Below, in pieces: positions 1 to 8,382 of a stretch of DNA of 64,000 nucleotides. The position numbers and the translations under genes are program-made. The DNA is taken from NCBI RefSeq assembly GCF_000518205.1, contig NZ_JADD01000014.1, positions 1 through 64,000 of the forward strand. Reading direction: 5' to 3'. The DNA is from Hutsoniella sourekii ATCC 700629. Its GTDB lineage: Bacteria > Bacillota > Bacilli > Lactobacillales > Aerococcaceae. Numbering within the stretch: position 1 is the first letter of the stretch; every line of letters starts with the position of its first letter. The notes beneath the pieces were generated by a model, which did no database searches, was not told the DNA's origin, and saw nothing but the letters and a program-made list of their open reading frames with translations.

Positions 1-349
1 TTACCGAACAACTATTCATAGTGATCAGGGGTTTCATTATCAAAATTGGCAATGGACTGATAAATTAAAGGATAATAAGATATATCAGAGTATGTCCCGC
101 AAGGGAAATTGTTTAGATAACGCAGCCATGGAAAATTTCTTCGGTCTACTTAAGCAAGAAATGTACTATGGAGAAGAAAGAGTCTCATTTGAAGAACTCG
201 AGAAAAGAATCAATAATTATATTCACTACTATAATCACAAGCGAGTTAAACAAAAATTGAGTGGCCTATCTCCAGTTGATTACCGGAAACAGGACACTCA
301 GTACGTTGCCTAAGTATTCAATTATAAACTCCAACTTTTGGGGGTCACA
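1..349 (+). mobile_element. Right-hand end of an IS3-family insertion sequence (partial)
   Basis: The window begins inside the transposase gene and the element ends shortly after its stop codon. The sequence CCAACTTTTGGGGGTCA at 331-347, ending at or just past the TCACA, looks like a terminal inverted repeat of this family, which normally ends in CA. The left end lies outside the window, so target duplication and the exact right boundary (347-349) cannot be checked. Confidence 0.75.
2..313 (+). CDS. IS3-family transposase, C-terminal part (OrfB, integrase catalytic region), cut by the window edge
   Basis: Frame 2 is open from the first full codon to TAA at 311-313. It reads HSDQG...YQ, then SMSRKGNCLDNAAMENFFG, which is the end of the DDE integrase core of IS3/IS150-group OrfB. 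The D of HSDQG is probably the second catalytic Asp and the E of AMENFF the catalytic Glu. The tail (HYYNHKRVKQKLSGLSPVDYR) is the usual rve_3 ending. The ATG at 92 is internal and is not the start. The upstream part of OrfB and OrfA are beyond the window. The visible part shows no frameshift, so the element could be intact. Confidence 0.9.
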   Translation, partial: YRTTIHSDQGFHYQNWQWTDKLKDNKIYQSMSRKGNCLDNAAMENFFGLLKQEMYYGEERVSFEELEKRINNYIHYYNHKRVKQKLSGLSPVDYRKQDTQYVA

Positions 350-389
350 TCAAGAAAAACTTAGTGGGTGGTCTTCTTTGTCCTACCCC

Positions 390-1271
390 TTAAAAAGTCC
401 GGTAGGTGAGCTTCATCAAAATATTTGAAATTTTATCCATATCCTGCATGGTTTTAGGATAAACCAAATAGAAAAAGTCCGAAATATTCAGTTGATCAAG
501 GTGAATCTCAACTAGTTCACCTTTTTCAATATCCTTAGCTACAGCTTGACGGTAAAAAAAGCCTATCGCTTTGTTACGTTTAATGATTTGCTTCATTAAA
601 GTGATATCATTGATGTAGCGAATATCGTAGTCCATATTCAAAAAGTCGGTCGCTAAAAATTGCCGTCTAACGCTTTGAGTGAGATGCGAGCGATTATCTA
701 ACATGACAAAGCGCTCACCAGAAAGCTGTCGATAAGAAACCTCCGCTCCAGCCAAGGAATGGTCAGGATGGGCCACAAGAACGACCTCATCCTCGTAGAA
801 GGGAATCTCAACAAATAAATTGTCTAAGACTGGGCCACATAACAAGGCCACATCGATCGTCCCCTCTATCAAAGACTCCAATAAATAATCAGTCATGCCA
901 ACTTCTAGGTCAACTTGGTGGATGGTCTCCCCTTCTACCATATCCGTCTGCTCGGGAATATAGTGCAAGGCTATCGTTGGATTAGCCCCAACTTTGATTT
1001 CAGGAGACATATGGTCGCCCTTCAGATGACGCAAGAATTCATCTTCCAGCAAATTAATTTGCCTAAGCGTATCATTTAATAATCTGCCTTCTCTAGTGAG
1101 AAGCAATTGACGCTTGTTAAACAAGAAAAGTTTGATCCCTAATTCTTCCTCCAAGTTAGCAATATGCTTGGATACAGCTGGCTGTGACAAATTCAAGGTT
1201 TCCGCCGCCTTGGTATAATTCAATTGCTTAGCTACCTCTAAGAAGGTGTAACATTTATAATCTAAAAGCAT
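390..1271 (-). CDS. LysR-family transcriptional regulator
   Basis: This is a DNA-binding regulator of 293 residues from the chosen start. Residues about 3-62 form the winged HTH ([36 protein letters not shown]). The rest is the periplasmic-binding-protein-like effector domain, ending without truncation in [20 protein letters not shown]. The open frame extends to 1307, but AGGAGG at 1278-1283 sits 6 nt before the ATG at 1271, so that start is preferred. The gene is divergent from glnA with 156 bp between the two starts, an arrangement in which LysR proteins often control the neighbour. The effector is unknown; a link to nitrogen or glutamine is inference from position only. Confidence 0.9.
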   Translation of the reverse strand: MLLDYKCYTFLEVAKQLNYTKAAETLNLSQPAVSKHIANLEEELGIKLFLFNKRQLLLTREGRLLNDTLRQINLLEDEFLRHLKGDHMSPEIKVGANPTIALHYIPEQTDMVEGETIHQVDLEVGMTDYLLESLIEGTIDVALLCGPVLDNLFVEIPFYEDEVVLVAHPDHSLAGAEVSYRQLSGERFVMLDNRSHLTQSVRRQFLATDFLNMDYDIRYINDITLMKQIIKRNKAIGFFYRQAVAKDIEKGELVEIHLDQLNISDFFYLVYPKTMQDMDKISNILMKLTYRTF

Positions 1272-1338
1272 CTCCAGCCTCCTAACATCTTTATTCATAT
1301 TATACAAGATTGTGAAGAAAATGCTTTAGAAAATTTCG

Positions 1339-1394
1339 TTTTCATGAAAATCTCACATTTTTTTATTGACCTGAGGAAAATCTTCTTTCATAAT
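1339..1394 (+). promoter_or_regulatory. glnA promoter with an upstream palindrome
   Basis: TTGACC at 1366-1371 and CATAAT at 1389-1394 are separated by 17 bp, a good sigma-A match, and predict a start near 1401. A perfect 12-bp palindrome, TTTTCATGAAAA (1339-1350), lies just upstream between the divergent genes. It could be an operator for the LysR product or another regulator. Its even symmetry does not fit the odd-centred CodY box, and no TGTNAN7TNACA GlnR box was seen. Confidence 0.6.
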
Positions 1395-1427
1395 AAAAAC
1401 ATCCTATATAGTAAAGAAGGTATTTAT

Positions 1428-2765
1428 ATGACCCATTGGACAGCCGAACAAATTCGTCAAGACGTAGAAGCTAAGAACGTACACTTTATCCGTTTAATGT
1501 TTACTGATGTAAACGGCCAGCTAAAAAACGTTGAAATACCAATCAGTCAACTGGATAAAGCTTTGGATAATAAGATGATGTTTGACGGTTCTTCCATCGA
1601 AGGATTCGTTCGAATTGAAGAATCAGACATGTACCTCTATCCAGACTTAGACACCTATCTAGTGCTTCCTTGGGGTCGCCATGACCAAAAAGTTGCCCTA
1701 TTGATTTGTGATATTTACCTACCAAATGGCAAACCTTTCCCCGGAGATCCCCGTGGCAATCTGAAACGCAATATGGAAGCTATGCACAAGGCAGGCTTTA
1801 AGGACTTCATGCTAGGACCTGAAGCTGAATTCTTCTTATTCAAATTAGATGAAAATGGCGATCCAACCTCTGAAGTTAATGACCATGGCGGTTACTTTGA
1901 CTTAGCGCCTGTTGATACGGGTGAGAATTGCCGTCGTGACATTGTATTAACCTTAGAAGAACTAGGATTTGAGATCGAAGCGTCCCACCATGAAGGAGCT
2001 ATTGGTCAACATGAAATTGACTTCAAATATAGTTCCGTCCTACATGCTTGCGACCAAATCCAAATCTTTAAATTAATTGTTCGAAGCGTGGCTAGACAAC
2101 ACAATTTACATGCCACCTTTATGCCCAAGCCTGTATTCGGGATTGCGGGTTCCGGAATGCACTGCAATCTTTCATTCTTTAACGATCAAGGGCAAAATGT
2201 CTTCTATGATCCCAATGATTCCATTGAGCTCTCTCAGGAAGCCCGTTATTTTATCGCTGGTATTCTTGAACATGCCAAAGCTCTGACAGCGATTGCTAAT
2301 CCAATTGTAAATTCCTACAAACGACTCGTTCCCGAATACGAAGCACCCGTTTATATTGCTTGGTCTAGCCAAAACCGCTCACCGCTAGTTCGAATTCCTT
2401 CTTCGCGAGGACAATCCACACGCGTGGAGCTTCGTTCAGTGGATCCTTCGGCTAACCCCTACCTCATTATGGCTAGCTTGATCAATGTTGGACTTAATGC
2501 TATCGACCAAAAATTAGACTTAGTAGATCCAGTAGATGAGAATATCTATGCCATGGATGAATTAGCCATTGCTCAAGCAGGTATCGAGAAGCTTCCACAG
2601 ACTTTAGCAGAAGCCCTCTTCCACCTTGAAAAGGACGATATTGTCAAGGAAAGCTTAGGCGAACATATTTTTGAAAACTTCCTTGAAAGTAAACAAATGG
2701 AGTATCATGACTACGAAATGCAAGTTACTGCTTGGGAAATCGACCATTATCTAAAACAATATTAA
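1428..2765 (+). CDS. glnA: Glutamine synthetase, type I (GSI-alpha)
   Basis: The enzyme makes glutamine from glutamate, ammonia and ATP in the cytoplasm. At 445 residues it has the family's usual length. Visible motifs are FDGSSIEGF (52-60) followed by R62, [10 protein letters not shown] near 130, [13 protein letters not shown] near 190, and the C-terminal RSPLVRIP and [15 protein letters not shown] blocks. In Bacillus GS, Arg62 mediates feedback inhibition. The open frame begins at 1344, but the ATG at 1428 is preceded by AAAGAAGG at 1413-1420, and the encoded [10 protein letters not shown] is the typical N terminus. No glnR (MerR-type) gene is adjacent, unlike the common Firmicute glnRA pair; a LysR gene stands there instead. 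A strong hairpin ends the unit. Confidence 0.97.
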   Translation: MTHWTAEQIRQDVEAKNVHFIRLMFTDVNGQLKNVEIPISQLDKALDNKMMFDGSSIEGFVRIEESDMYLYPDLDTYLVLPWGRHDQKVALLICDIYLPNGKPFPGDPRGNLKRNMEAMHKAGFKDFMLGPEAEFFLFKLDENGDPTSEVNDHGGYFDLAPVDTGENCRRDIVLTLEELGFEIEASHHEGAIGQHEIDFKYSSVLHACDQIQIFKLIVRSVARQHNLHATFMPKPVFGIAGSGMHCNLSFFNDQGQNVFYDPNDSIELSQEARYFIAGILEHAKALTAIANPIVNSYKRLVPEYEAPVYIAWSSQNRSPLVRIPSSRGQSTRVELRSVDPSANPYLIMASLINVGLNAIDQKLDLVDPVDENIYAMDELAIAQAGIEKLPQTLAEALFHLEKDDIVKESLGEHIFENFLESKQMEYHDYEMQVTAWEIDHYLKQY

Positions 2766-2805
2766 AGGAGAATAGGCAATCCATTTCGAATGGAACACAA
2801 AGCAA

Positions 2806-2850
2806 CCCCCTAAAGTTAGACGGTGAAGTCCAACTTTAGGGGGGCCTTTT
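2806..2850 (+). terminator. Terminator between convergent glnA and the YeiH-type gene
   Basis: The arms CCCCCTAAAGTTAGAC (2806-2821) and GTCCAACTTTAGGGGG (2828-2843) pair over 16 bp with one mismatch around a 6-nt loop, followed by CCTTTT. The T run favours plus-strand transcripts. The right arm closely resembles the insertion sequence end at 331-344. Confidence 0.85.
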
Positions 2851-2865
2851 GTAAATTATTTGCAA

Positions 2866-3861
2866 TTAATAGAGTAGGGCAATCGATGCCACTGAAGCCA
2901 TTAGGACACCTGCCCAACACATAGCACCCATTAAGACGGGCTTGATGCCAGCTTCTTGAATTTGTTTGACATGAACACCCAGACCAATCGTTATTAGCGC
3001 TAGGGTCATCATTAATTTAGAAATAGTAGAAATATTCTTAGTAATATCCGCAGGAATAGTAAAAATACTAGCAACCATTACCGCTCCCACAAATAAAACG
3101 ACAAAGCCAGGAATCGTTTTGATAATTTGTTGGAAATCAATCTTGTTCTTTTGTCCCTGATTACCTTTGTTTTGGGCCTTCAATTTAAAATAAATGGCTC
3201 CTAAAGTCACCGGAACAATATAAAGCGTCCGTACTAACTTTACAACTGTTGCGACCTTCCCTGCTGAATCACTCCAATCGAAGGCAGTAGCTACTACAGA
3301 AGCCGTATCATTAACCGCAGCCCCAGCAAGGATACCATAAAGTTGATCATTGTAACCCAAGACTTGTCCAATAATTGGCAAAAGCAATAGAGCTAGCATG
3401 GAATAAATAAACATAGTCGTTACAGATACCGCAATGTCTTCATTTTCTGCTTCAAGAATCGGCGCTGTAGCAACAATAGCAGACCCACCACAAATAGAAG
3501 TTCCAATCCCGACTAGAAGGGCCAATGTGTTATCCATCTTTAAATATTTGTTGGCAATTACCGCAATGGATATTGAAGCAATAATTTCTGCTGCTAGAAC
3601 TAGTAGAACTTCCAAGCCAACTTCACTTACAATTCTAAATGATAAAGTAAAACCGAGTAAGACAATTCCTGCCTTTAATAAATACTTAGACACAAATCCG
3701 GTAATCTGAGAATCTAACTCTTTAAATAATGGCGTATGGCGAATAATCGCCCCGATGATAATCGCTGAAATCGATGAACCCAGCAGTGGAATAGCCGAGC
3801 CAATTTGCAAGGCCAACCAAGTACTTACTAGTAGCAGACCTGCAGTCATAATTTTTCTCAT
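2866..3861 (-). CDS. YeiH/UPF0324-family membrane protein, putative sulfate exporter
   Basis: This is a polytopic membrane protein of about 331 residues with some ten hydrophobic segments. Family landmarks include LVGIGTSICGGSAIVATAPI and GILAGAAVNDTASVVATAF, the conserved core of the YeiH/YadS-type Cons_hypoth698 family. Members are annotated as putative sulfate exporters, but transport has rarely been shown. The open frame can begin at a TTG (3867), but GGAAGGG sits 6 nt before the ATG at 3861, so the ATG is preferred. It follows the arylsulfate sulfotransferase gene, with a terminator between them. Export of sulfate or sulfite released from aryl sulfates would fit that context; this is inference. 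Confidence 0.85.
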   Translation of the reverse strand: MRKIMTAGLLLVSTWLALQIGSAIPLLGSSISAIIIGAIIRHTPLFKELDSQITGFVSKYLLKAGIVLLGFTLSFRIVSEVGLEVLLVLAAEIIASISIAVIANKYLKMDNTLALLVGIGTSICGGSAIVATAPILEAENEDIAVSVTTMFIYSMLALLLLPIIGQVLGYNDQLYGILAGAAVNDTASVVATAFDWSDSAGKVATVVKLVRTLYIVPVTLGAIYFKLKAQNKGNQGQKNKIDFQQIIKTIPGFVVLFVGAVMVASIFTIPADITKNISTISKLMMTLALITIGLGVHVKQIQEAGIKPVLMGAMCWAGVLMASVASIALLY

Positions 3862-3884
3862 AGTCAACCCTTCCCCATATTTGA

Positions 3885-3932
3885 TAAAAAAAGGGGCATT
3901 ATAAGCGCCTAAGCCCTCTTATAATGCCCTTT
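3885..3932 (-). terminator. Rho-independent terminator after the arylsulfotransferase gene
   Basis: Read on the minus strand, AAGGGCATTATAAG pairs with CTTATAATGCCC around a 12-nt loop and is followed by a run of seven T. It separates the upstream operon from the YeiH-type gene, which must then depend on read-through or on its own promoter. Confidence 0.88.
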
Positions 3933-3957
3933 AAAAATTATATAAATCTTTTCTTGA

Positions 3958-5832
3958 TTAAGCGTTAATAGTTACGCCTGTATCGTATTTCTTGTCATCA
4001 ACAATGACTTTAACTCTATAAGCACCGTTCATTCCTTCTTTTGTAATACCTGTACGAGTATCACGGTCATCAGCAGATAGGAAAGTTCCCGCACACATAG
4101 CGCCACGTTTACCTTTAGCAGTAGAGATGAAGTAACGACGAGTTTCTTCTTCACCTTCTAATAACAACATAACGAGTTGACCTTTAGAGAACTTAGCATG
4201 GAATGTAAGCATATCTGCTTCATCAACAATACGTGCTTCATGGATATCTGGTAAAATTTCGCCAGTATCTTCTGCTGGAATATCGTAATCCATTTGTAGA
4301 GTTTCACCGATATCTCCAACTAATTTACCACGGCCAAGTGCTAGGTTGTTACCGTAGGTGTTGTAAGCTGGGTACTTATTGGCACGGTAGTAGTTAGACT
4401 TAACTTTCAATTCTAATACTTTCTCATCGCCAATCGTTTCAACCGTAATGGAACGTAGATCAGCATTTGGATCATCTAATTGAGCAAATGGTCCTAATTC
4501 CTCAGAAGGTTCACCTTCAGAAGTATAAGTAATACCGCCAGAGTGAGTTAAGTAGTGACCTTCATTATAGTATTTAACGTTACAGATATAAGGAGAGAAG
4601 AACTCGTGACCACGTTCTTTACCATATTGCCATACTTGTTCAATTTCCATCTTATCTGTATCGATACGATATTTAACACCACGAGAATAGTTATCTTTAG
4701 CAGCTAAGTACTTGTCTGGGTTTTGCGTTCCATAGTGGTGGTTGTCAAAACACATAACATCCCCTAGAGGAGTAATTAGGTTAGAGTGTTGTTCATATTG
4801 CCAACCGAAGTCGCCATCGCCAACTGGAGTAAACATATATTTCTGGTACTCTTCAGCCCACATTTCTGGGTCGGAAATAATCCAGTTTAATTCGCCTGAA
4901 TCGAAGTCGATATTCACCATCGCATTGATATGACGACCAGAGAAGGTCAATGAGTTGGTATTTTCATCATACCATACCGCATTACAGTGGAACCAGTCTT
5001 CATCTGACCATGAACCTGATTTTTGTGATCCTGGCTTGATAAAGTCGCGGAAGTTCCATACCTTCTTAACGGCACCAGTATCTTTATCAATTAAGACTGC
5101 TTGGTCTTCAACTGTTCCGTTGTCCCAATCACAGTTCAAGGATACAATGTCCCCATTCGGTAATACACACTGGTCGTGGTGGTAACCTCTTGGTACTCGG
5201 TATTCCTTATAGATCTTACCAACCAAACTCATTTCATACATTCCAGTTACAAAGTAAGGCATCTTAATTAGGCGGTCAGACCCAACTAGGATATTTCCAT
5301 TATCTAAGTGCTTGATATCCCATAAGGTAGGCACTGTGAACTCTAGACGAACATCTCCCTGATTATCAACTCCAATAACAAAATCAGAAGTCGCACAAGA
5401 TAAGATCATCAAGTTATCTTGCATATATTCTGCTGTTGTTTCCATTGAGTGAACTAAGTCAGAGTTTGGCGTTTTTGGCGTTTTGATCGTATGAGTTACC
5501 ACTTGGTCGGCCTTTTGCCATGGATGAATTTCGATCTTATTTTCATAGTCAGAATATAAACCAACAATTGGAAGAACATGGCGTTTAGCTTTAGGGAAAG
5601 CTTGATAGAAGTCAGCTTCAGGTGTTTTACCTTTAACGCGAACAACCATCCCTACTTCTTCTTCTGTTTCAAATAAGATGACTGCTGATAAGGCGTTAAC
5701 CACATATGGGTTGTACTTGATCAACGGATTTTCCATGGTATAGTTGCCTTTATCAAGCTCCTTTAACATGGCTAATTCGTTTTTATGTTGCGTTTCGATT
5801 AAGTGCTCTTTAAATTCATATTTTACTGCCAT
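3958..5832 (-). CDS. assT: Arylsulfate sulfotransferase (AssT-like) without a signal peptide
   Basis: The family moves sulfate from one phenolic sulfate ester to another phenol without using PAPS. The protein has 624 residues with a six-bladed propeller-like sequence. Residues that appear to match the E. coli AssT active site are His218/His219 (RGYHHDQCVLPNGD), His282 and Asn284 (DWFHCNA), Arg300 (FSGRH) and His349 (YEQHSNL). The last would be the transiently sulfated histidine. E. coli AssT is periplasmic and its disulfide is made by DsbL/DsbI, but this N terminus (MAVKYEFKEHLIETQHKNEL) is hydrophilic, so a cytoplasmic location is predicted. AGGAG precedes the ATG. It is the last gene of a crp-trxB-trx-assT operon, 17 bp after trx. 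The substrate is unknown. Confidence 0.88.
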   Translation of the reverse strand: MAVKYEFKEHLIETQHKNELAMLKELDKGNYTMENPLIKYNPYVVNALSAVILFETEEEVGMVVRVKGKTPEADFYQAFPKAKRHVLPIVGLYSDYENKIEIHPWQKADQVVTHTIKTPKTPNSDLVHSMETTAEYMQDNLMILSCATSDFVIGVDNQGDVRLEFTVPTLWDIKHLDNGNILVGSDRLIKMPYFVTGMYEMSLVGKIYKEYRVPRGYHHDQCVLPNGDIVSLNCDWDNGTVEDQAVLIDKDTGAVKKVWNFRDFIKPGSQKSGSWSDEDWFHCNAVWYDENTNSLTFSGRHINAMVNIDFDSGELNWIISDPEMWAEEYQKYMFTPVGDGDFGWQYEQHSNLITPLGDVMCFDNHHYGTQNPDKYLAAKDNYSRGVKYRIDTDKMEIEQVWQYGKERGHEFFSPYICNVKYYNEGHYLTHSGGITYTSEGEPSEELGPFAQLDDPNADLRSITVETIGDEKVLELKVKSNYYRANKYPAYNTYGNNLALGRGKLVGDIGETLQMDYDIPAEDTGEILPDIHEARIVDEADMLTFHAKFSKGQLVMLLLEGEEETRRYFISTAKGKRGAMCAGTFLSADDRDTRTGITKEGMNGAYRVKVIVDDKKYDTGVTINA

Positions 5833-5849
5833 TTGTTTTTCTCCTTTTT

Positions 5850-6161
5850 TTATAATGCTTCTTCAATCATTGCCTTGATCACTGGTTTTTGTTGTAGACC
5901 AGCTTTACGAGAGATTTCCTCGTTGTCTTTTAACATAATTAGGGTTGGGTAGCCTTCAACATTATATTCTTCAACTAAATCGCCATATTCTTCAAAGTCA
6001 ATCTTGATGATTTTTACTTGGTCACCAAATTCTTTTTCCATATCATTTAAGATAAATGAAAGCATTTTACATGGTCCACAAGTCTTAGAGTAGAAGTCTA
6101 GTAAGACTGCTCCACTTTGGATATCTGATTGAAACTCTTCACGGTTGATTTCTTTTAACAT
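5850..6161 (-). CDS. trxA: Thioredoxin
   Basis: This is a 103-residue cytosolic dithiol reductant. The active site is CGPC (Cys28-Cys31) in FYSKTCGPCKM, where the usual Trp before the first Cys is Thr. The cis-Pro motif YPT follows near residue 76. It lies 19 bp after trxB and 17 bp before assT, each with a clear ribosome site, which suggests a dedicated reductase pair for the sulfotransferase or for another partner in the operon. Whether it is the main cellular thioredoxin cannot be told from this window. Confidence 0.95.
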   Translation of the reverse strand: MLKEINREEFQSDIQSGAVLLDFYSKTCGPCKMLSFILNDMEKEFGDQVKIIKIDFEEYGDLVEEYNVEGYPTLIMLKDNEEISRKAGLQQKPVIKAMIEEAL

Positions 6162-6180
6162 TTATATTCCTCCTATAAAA

Positions 6181-7119
6181 TTAGTTATTGTTTCTTCTTA
6201 GTTCTTTGATGTAAGCACTTGCTTGTTGTGCGGCAATGGCTCCATCTGAAGTAGCAGTAACCACTTGACGTAAGTGTTTGCTATTGCAGTCACCTGCTCC
6301 GTAGATACCAGGAATCGATGTTTCCATTCTTTCATTGGTTTCAATGAATCCATGGGATTCTGTGATACCTAAATCTTGGATACATTCAGTAGATGGTACT
6401 GCTCCAATATATTCGAAGACACCATCTGCTTTAACGACCGTCTCGTTTTCGCCAGTTTCTTTGTCCACGAATTTAACGCCAGCTAAGCTTCCATTTTCAC
6501 CAACAAATTCTGTGACGCGTTTGTATGGATAAACCGTTACATTATCCAAATTACGTAGGTACTCACATGAAACAGGATCTGCTGTTAAGTCAAAGTCCGT
6601 TACGATAGTTAGTGAATTAACGATTGTTGCTAAGTAAGTTCCTTCATCGACAGCTGAGTTACCACCACCGATAACAACGACATCTTTACCGCGGTATTTA
6701 GCTCCGTCACAGATAGCACACCAGCTGATATCTGAGCCTTTGAATTCTTCTTCTCCAGGAATATTCAAGGTTCTAGAACGTGTACCAGTTGCTACGATAA
6801 CTGTTGTTGCTTGGATAGCTTCCTCTTGCTCTTCAGTATGAATCAACTTAACATCACCTTGGTCTTCAACTTGATTAACTGTTAAGTAATCAAATTCAAC
6901 ACCTAAAGACTGTGCATGTTCAAACATATTGAAAGCTAGTTCCGCACCGTTTAATTTACCAACACCTGGATAGTTTTCGATTTCATTAGTATTAATGATT
7001 TGACCGCCTGGTGCTAATTTATCTAAGAGCAACACAGAAAGGTTAGCACGAACGCCATAAATGGCCGCCGTCATTCCTGCTGGTCCTGCTCCGATAATAA
7101 CTAAATCATATTGTTTCAT
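6181..7119 (-). CDS. trxB: Thioredoxin reductase (NADPH)
   Basis: This FAD enzyme reduces thioredoxin with NADPH. At 312 residues it has the usual low-molecular-weight length. Visible are the FAD dinucleotide motif GAGPAG (10-15), the redox pair CAIC (Cys134, Cys137), the NADPH-binding GGGNSAVDEG, and the C-terminal FAD motif YGAGDC. The gene is second in a minus-strand operon, 14 bp after the Crp-like regulator and just before thioredoxin. Reductase and thioredoxin in the same operon as an AssT-like gene recalls, in function only, the assT-dsbL-dsbI arrangement of uropathogenic E. coli. Confidence 0.96.
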   Translation of the reverse strand: MKQYDLVIIGAGPAGMTAAIYGVRANLSVLLLDKLAPGGQIINTNEIENYPGVGKLNGAELAFNMFEHAQSLGVEFDYLTVNQVEDQGDVKLIHTEEQEEAIQATTVIVATGTRSRTLNIPGEEEFKGSDISWCAICDGAKYRGKDVVVIGGGNSAVDEGTYLATIVNSLTIVTDFDLTADPVSCEYLRNLDNVTVYPYKRVTEFVGENGSLAGVKFVDKETGENETVVKADGVFEYIGAVPSTECIQDLGITESHGFIETNERMETSIPGIYGAGDCNSKHLRQVVTATSDGAIAAQQASAYIKELRRNNN

Positions 7120-7133
7120 TTATTTTCTCCTTA

Positions 7134-7799
7134 CTAAATTAATTTTTCTAAATATTGGGCATCAATTATAATGATTGTCCCTTTTCCTTTTTGGATAACA
7201 CCCATTTTTTCCAATTTAGCCAGTTCCTGATTATACATCGACCGGGAAACTTGGAGTTTTCTAGCAATAACTTCTTGCTTATCAATTAACTGAATCACGC
7301 CTTGACTATCTGATTGGAAAATCTCTAATAACATAAAGGCCATTTTACTTTTTAAGGTCTTGTAACTATTACATAGAGTCCATTTTTCAGCCTGAAAACC
7401 ACGATGGGCTAAGTATGATAGCAGCAGACTTTGCCGTTGAGGATGGCTATATAAATCTTCCAGCAGGTCCTCTTCCTTGATGAAGATTAACTCAACAGTC
7501 TTTTCAGCTACTAGAGTGTAAATATAGGTTTCTTCATGGGTCAATATAAGATATTCAGGAAAGATTTCAAGAGGATAAAAGTAATGTGGAATTACTTCTT
7601 CACCTTCCATGGTATATCTTACACATTTTAGAGTTCCTTCTAACAGGTAACCCAGTCCTTCAACTGGATCTCCCTGCTGGTAAATCACATCACCGCGGTG
7701 ATATACACGCCGTTTATAAGGTAAGCTCATTAACCATAACTGCATTGCTTCAAGAATTTCATTTTCTGATAGGAAGAGGTATTTTTTCTGATTAACCAC
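7134..7799 (-). CDS. Crp/Fnr-family transcriptional regulator
   Basis: The protein has a cyclic-nucleotide-binding-like beta domain (YHRGDVIYQQGDPVEGLGYLLEGTLKCVRYTMEGEE), a long linker helix and a C-terminal winged HTH (KQEVIARKLQVSRSMYNQELAKLEKMGVI). No N-terminal Fnr-type cysteine cluster is present, so an Fe-S oxygen sensor is unlikely. The frame can begin at an ATG (7856) that has no ribosome site and would add a hydrophobic stretch. AGGTG at 7806-7810 lies 6 nt before a GTG at 7799, which gives 221 residues, the normal family length. It is first in the operon with trxB, trx and assT, so it probably controls them. The effector is unknown. Confidence 0.88.
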   Translation of the reverse strand: MVNQKKYLFLSENEILEAMQLWLMSLPYKRRVYHRGDVIYQQGDPVEGLGYLLEGTLKCVRYTMEGEEVIPHYFYPLEIFPEYLILTHEETYIYTLVAEKTVELIFIKEEDLLEDLYSHPQRQSLLLSYLAHRGFQAEKWTLCNSYKTLKSKMAFMLLEIFQSDSQGVIQLIDKQEVIARKLQVSRSMYNQELAKLEKMGVIQKGKGTIIIIDAQYLEKLI

Positions 7800-8382
7800 T
7801 AATAACACCTGCCATTGGAAAATTTGAGAAATATCCAAGAAAACTAGTCCAATCATGTGAACATAATAACATTTAAAAAATTTTTAAAGTGTTAGAAAGT
7901 TAACGCTTTCTTTAAATGTGAAGTAAAATGCTATCGGCTAGTTATTTTCTTTTTCTCATCATCTATTATGGCATAATTTTTTGTGATTTAATTCTATTTC
8001 ATCAATTATTCTCTAATTTTATAGATTAATAATATCTAGTTATGGATTAATAAGAGGATAACTAATTTAACATTGTGTTTAATTGAGCTTTAGTAGAGAA
8101 AATAAAGGCAGGAGTTTTAAATCCTACTAGTAAAACTGCATTTTTAAAGTTAAAAGAATCACTGCTACGAAAAATATATTGTCTGTGGATTAGTTATTGA
8201 TCGATTAATCACAACCCTATTTCTTTTGTTTACCAGCCCTCCTGGTATGTGTTCATAATATCACAAGTTACTTTGTAATTGAAATAACATTTAGTAATGA
8301 TGGCATTCCAAAAAATTATTTCATTTATGTGAATCATTGAACTATTATTAAGGAAACAAATCTTAGAAAAGAGGCAGTTATA
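7800..8382. promoter_or_regulatory. AT-rich gap between the crp-trxB-trx-assT operon and the BASS-type carrier
   Basis: I see no gene in the roughly 0.5 kb. Near the crp-like gene are AGAAAG-N6-CTTTCT (7894-7911) and ACATTTAAA / TTTAAATGT (7869-7877 and 7911-7919), nested inverted repeats suitable for a dimeric regulator. The word ATGTGAA occurs at 7855-7861, 7916-7922 and 8327-8333; the last copy is in TTTCATTTATGTGAA just upstream of a weak TATTAT (8342-8347) before the carrier gene. TACCAG-N5-CTGGTA (8231-8247) is a further small inverted repeat. All are candidates only. Confidence 0.35.

Noticed and set aside
1339-1350. TTTTCATGAAAA upstream of glnA as a CodY box
   Set aside because: The CodY consensus AATTTTCWGAAAATT has an odd centre; this palindrome is even-centred, and the flanks do not match.
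3434-3709. 91-codon plus-strand frame opposite the YeiH-type gene
   Set aside because: It lies wholly inside a clear gene, has no ribosome site and encodes no recognisable domain. Other long antisense frames (for example 36916-37185, 56143-55913, 59385-59714) were rejected for the same reason.
8212-8220. TTGATCGATTAATCA near 8191-8210 as an Fnr box
   Set aside because: The half-site spacing is 6 bp instead of the 4 bp of TTGATN4ATCAA, and the neighbouring regulator has no Fnr cysteine cluster.
8248-8266. TGTGTTCATAATATCACA as a Crp site
   Set aside because: The half-sites are two bases further apart than in the E. coli consensus; it is left only as part of a general regulatory gap.
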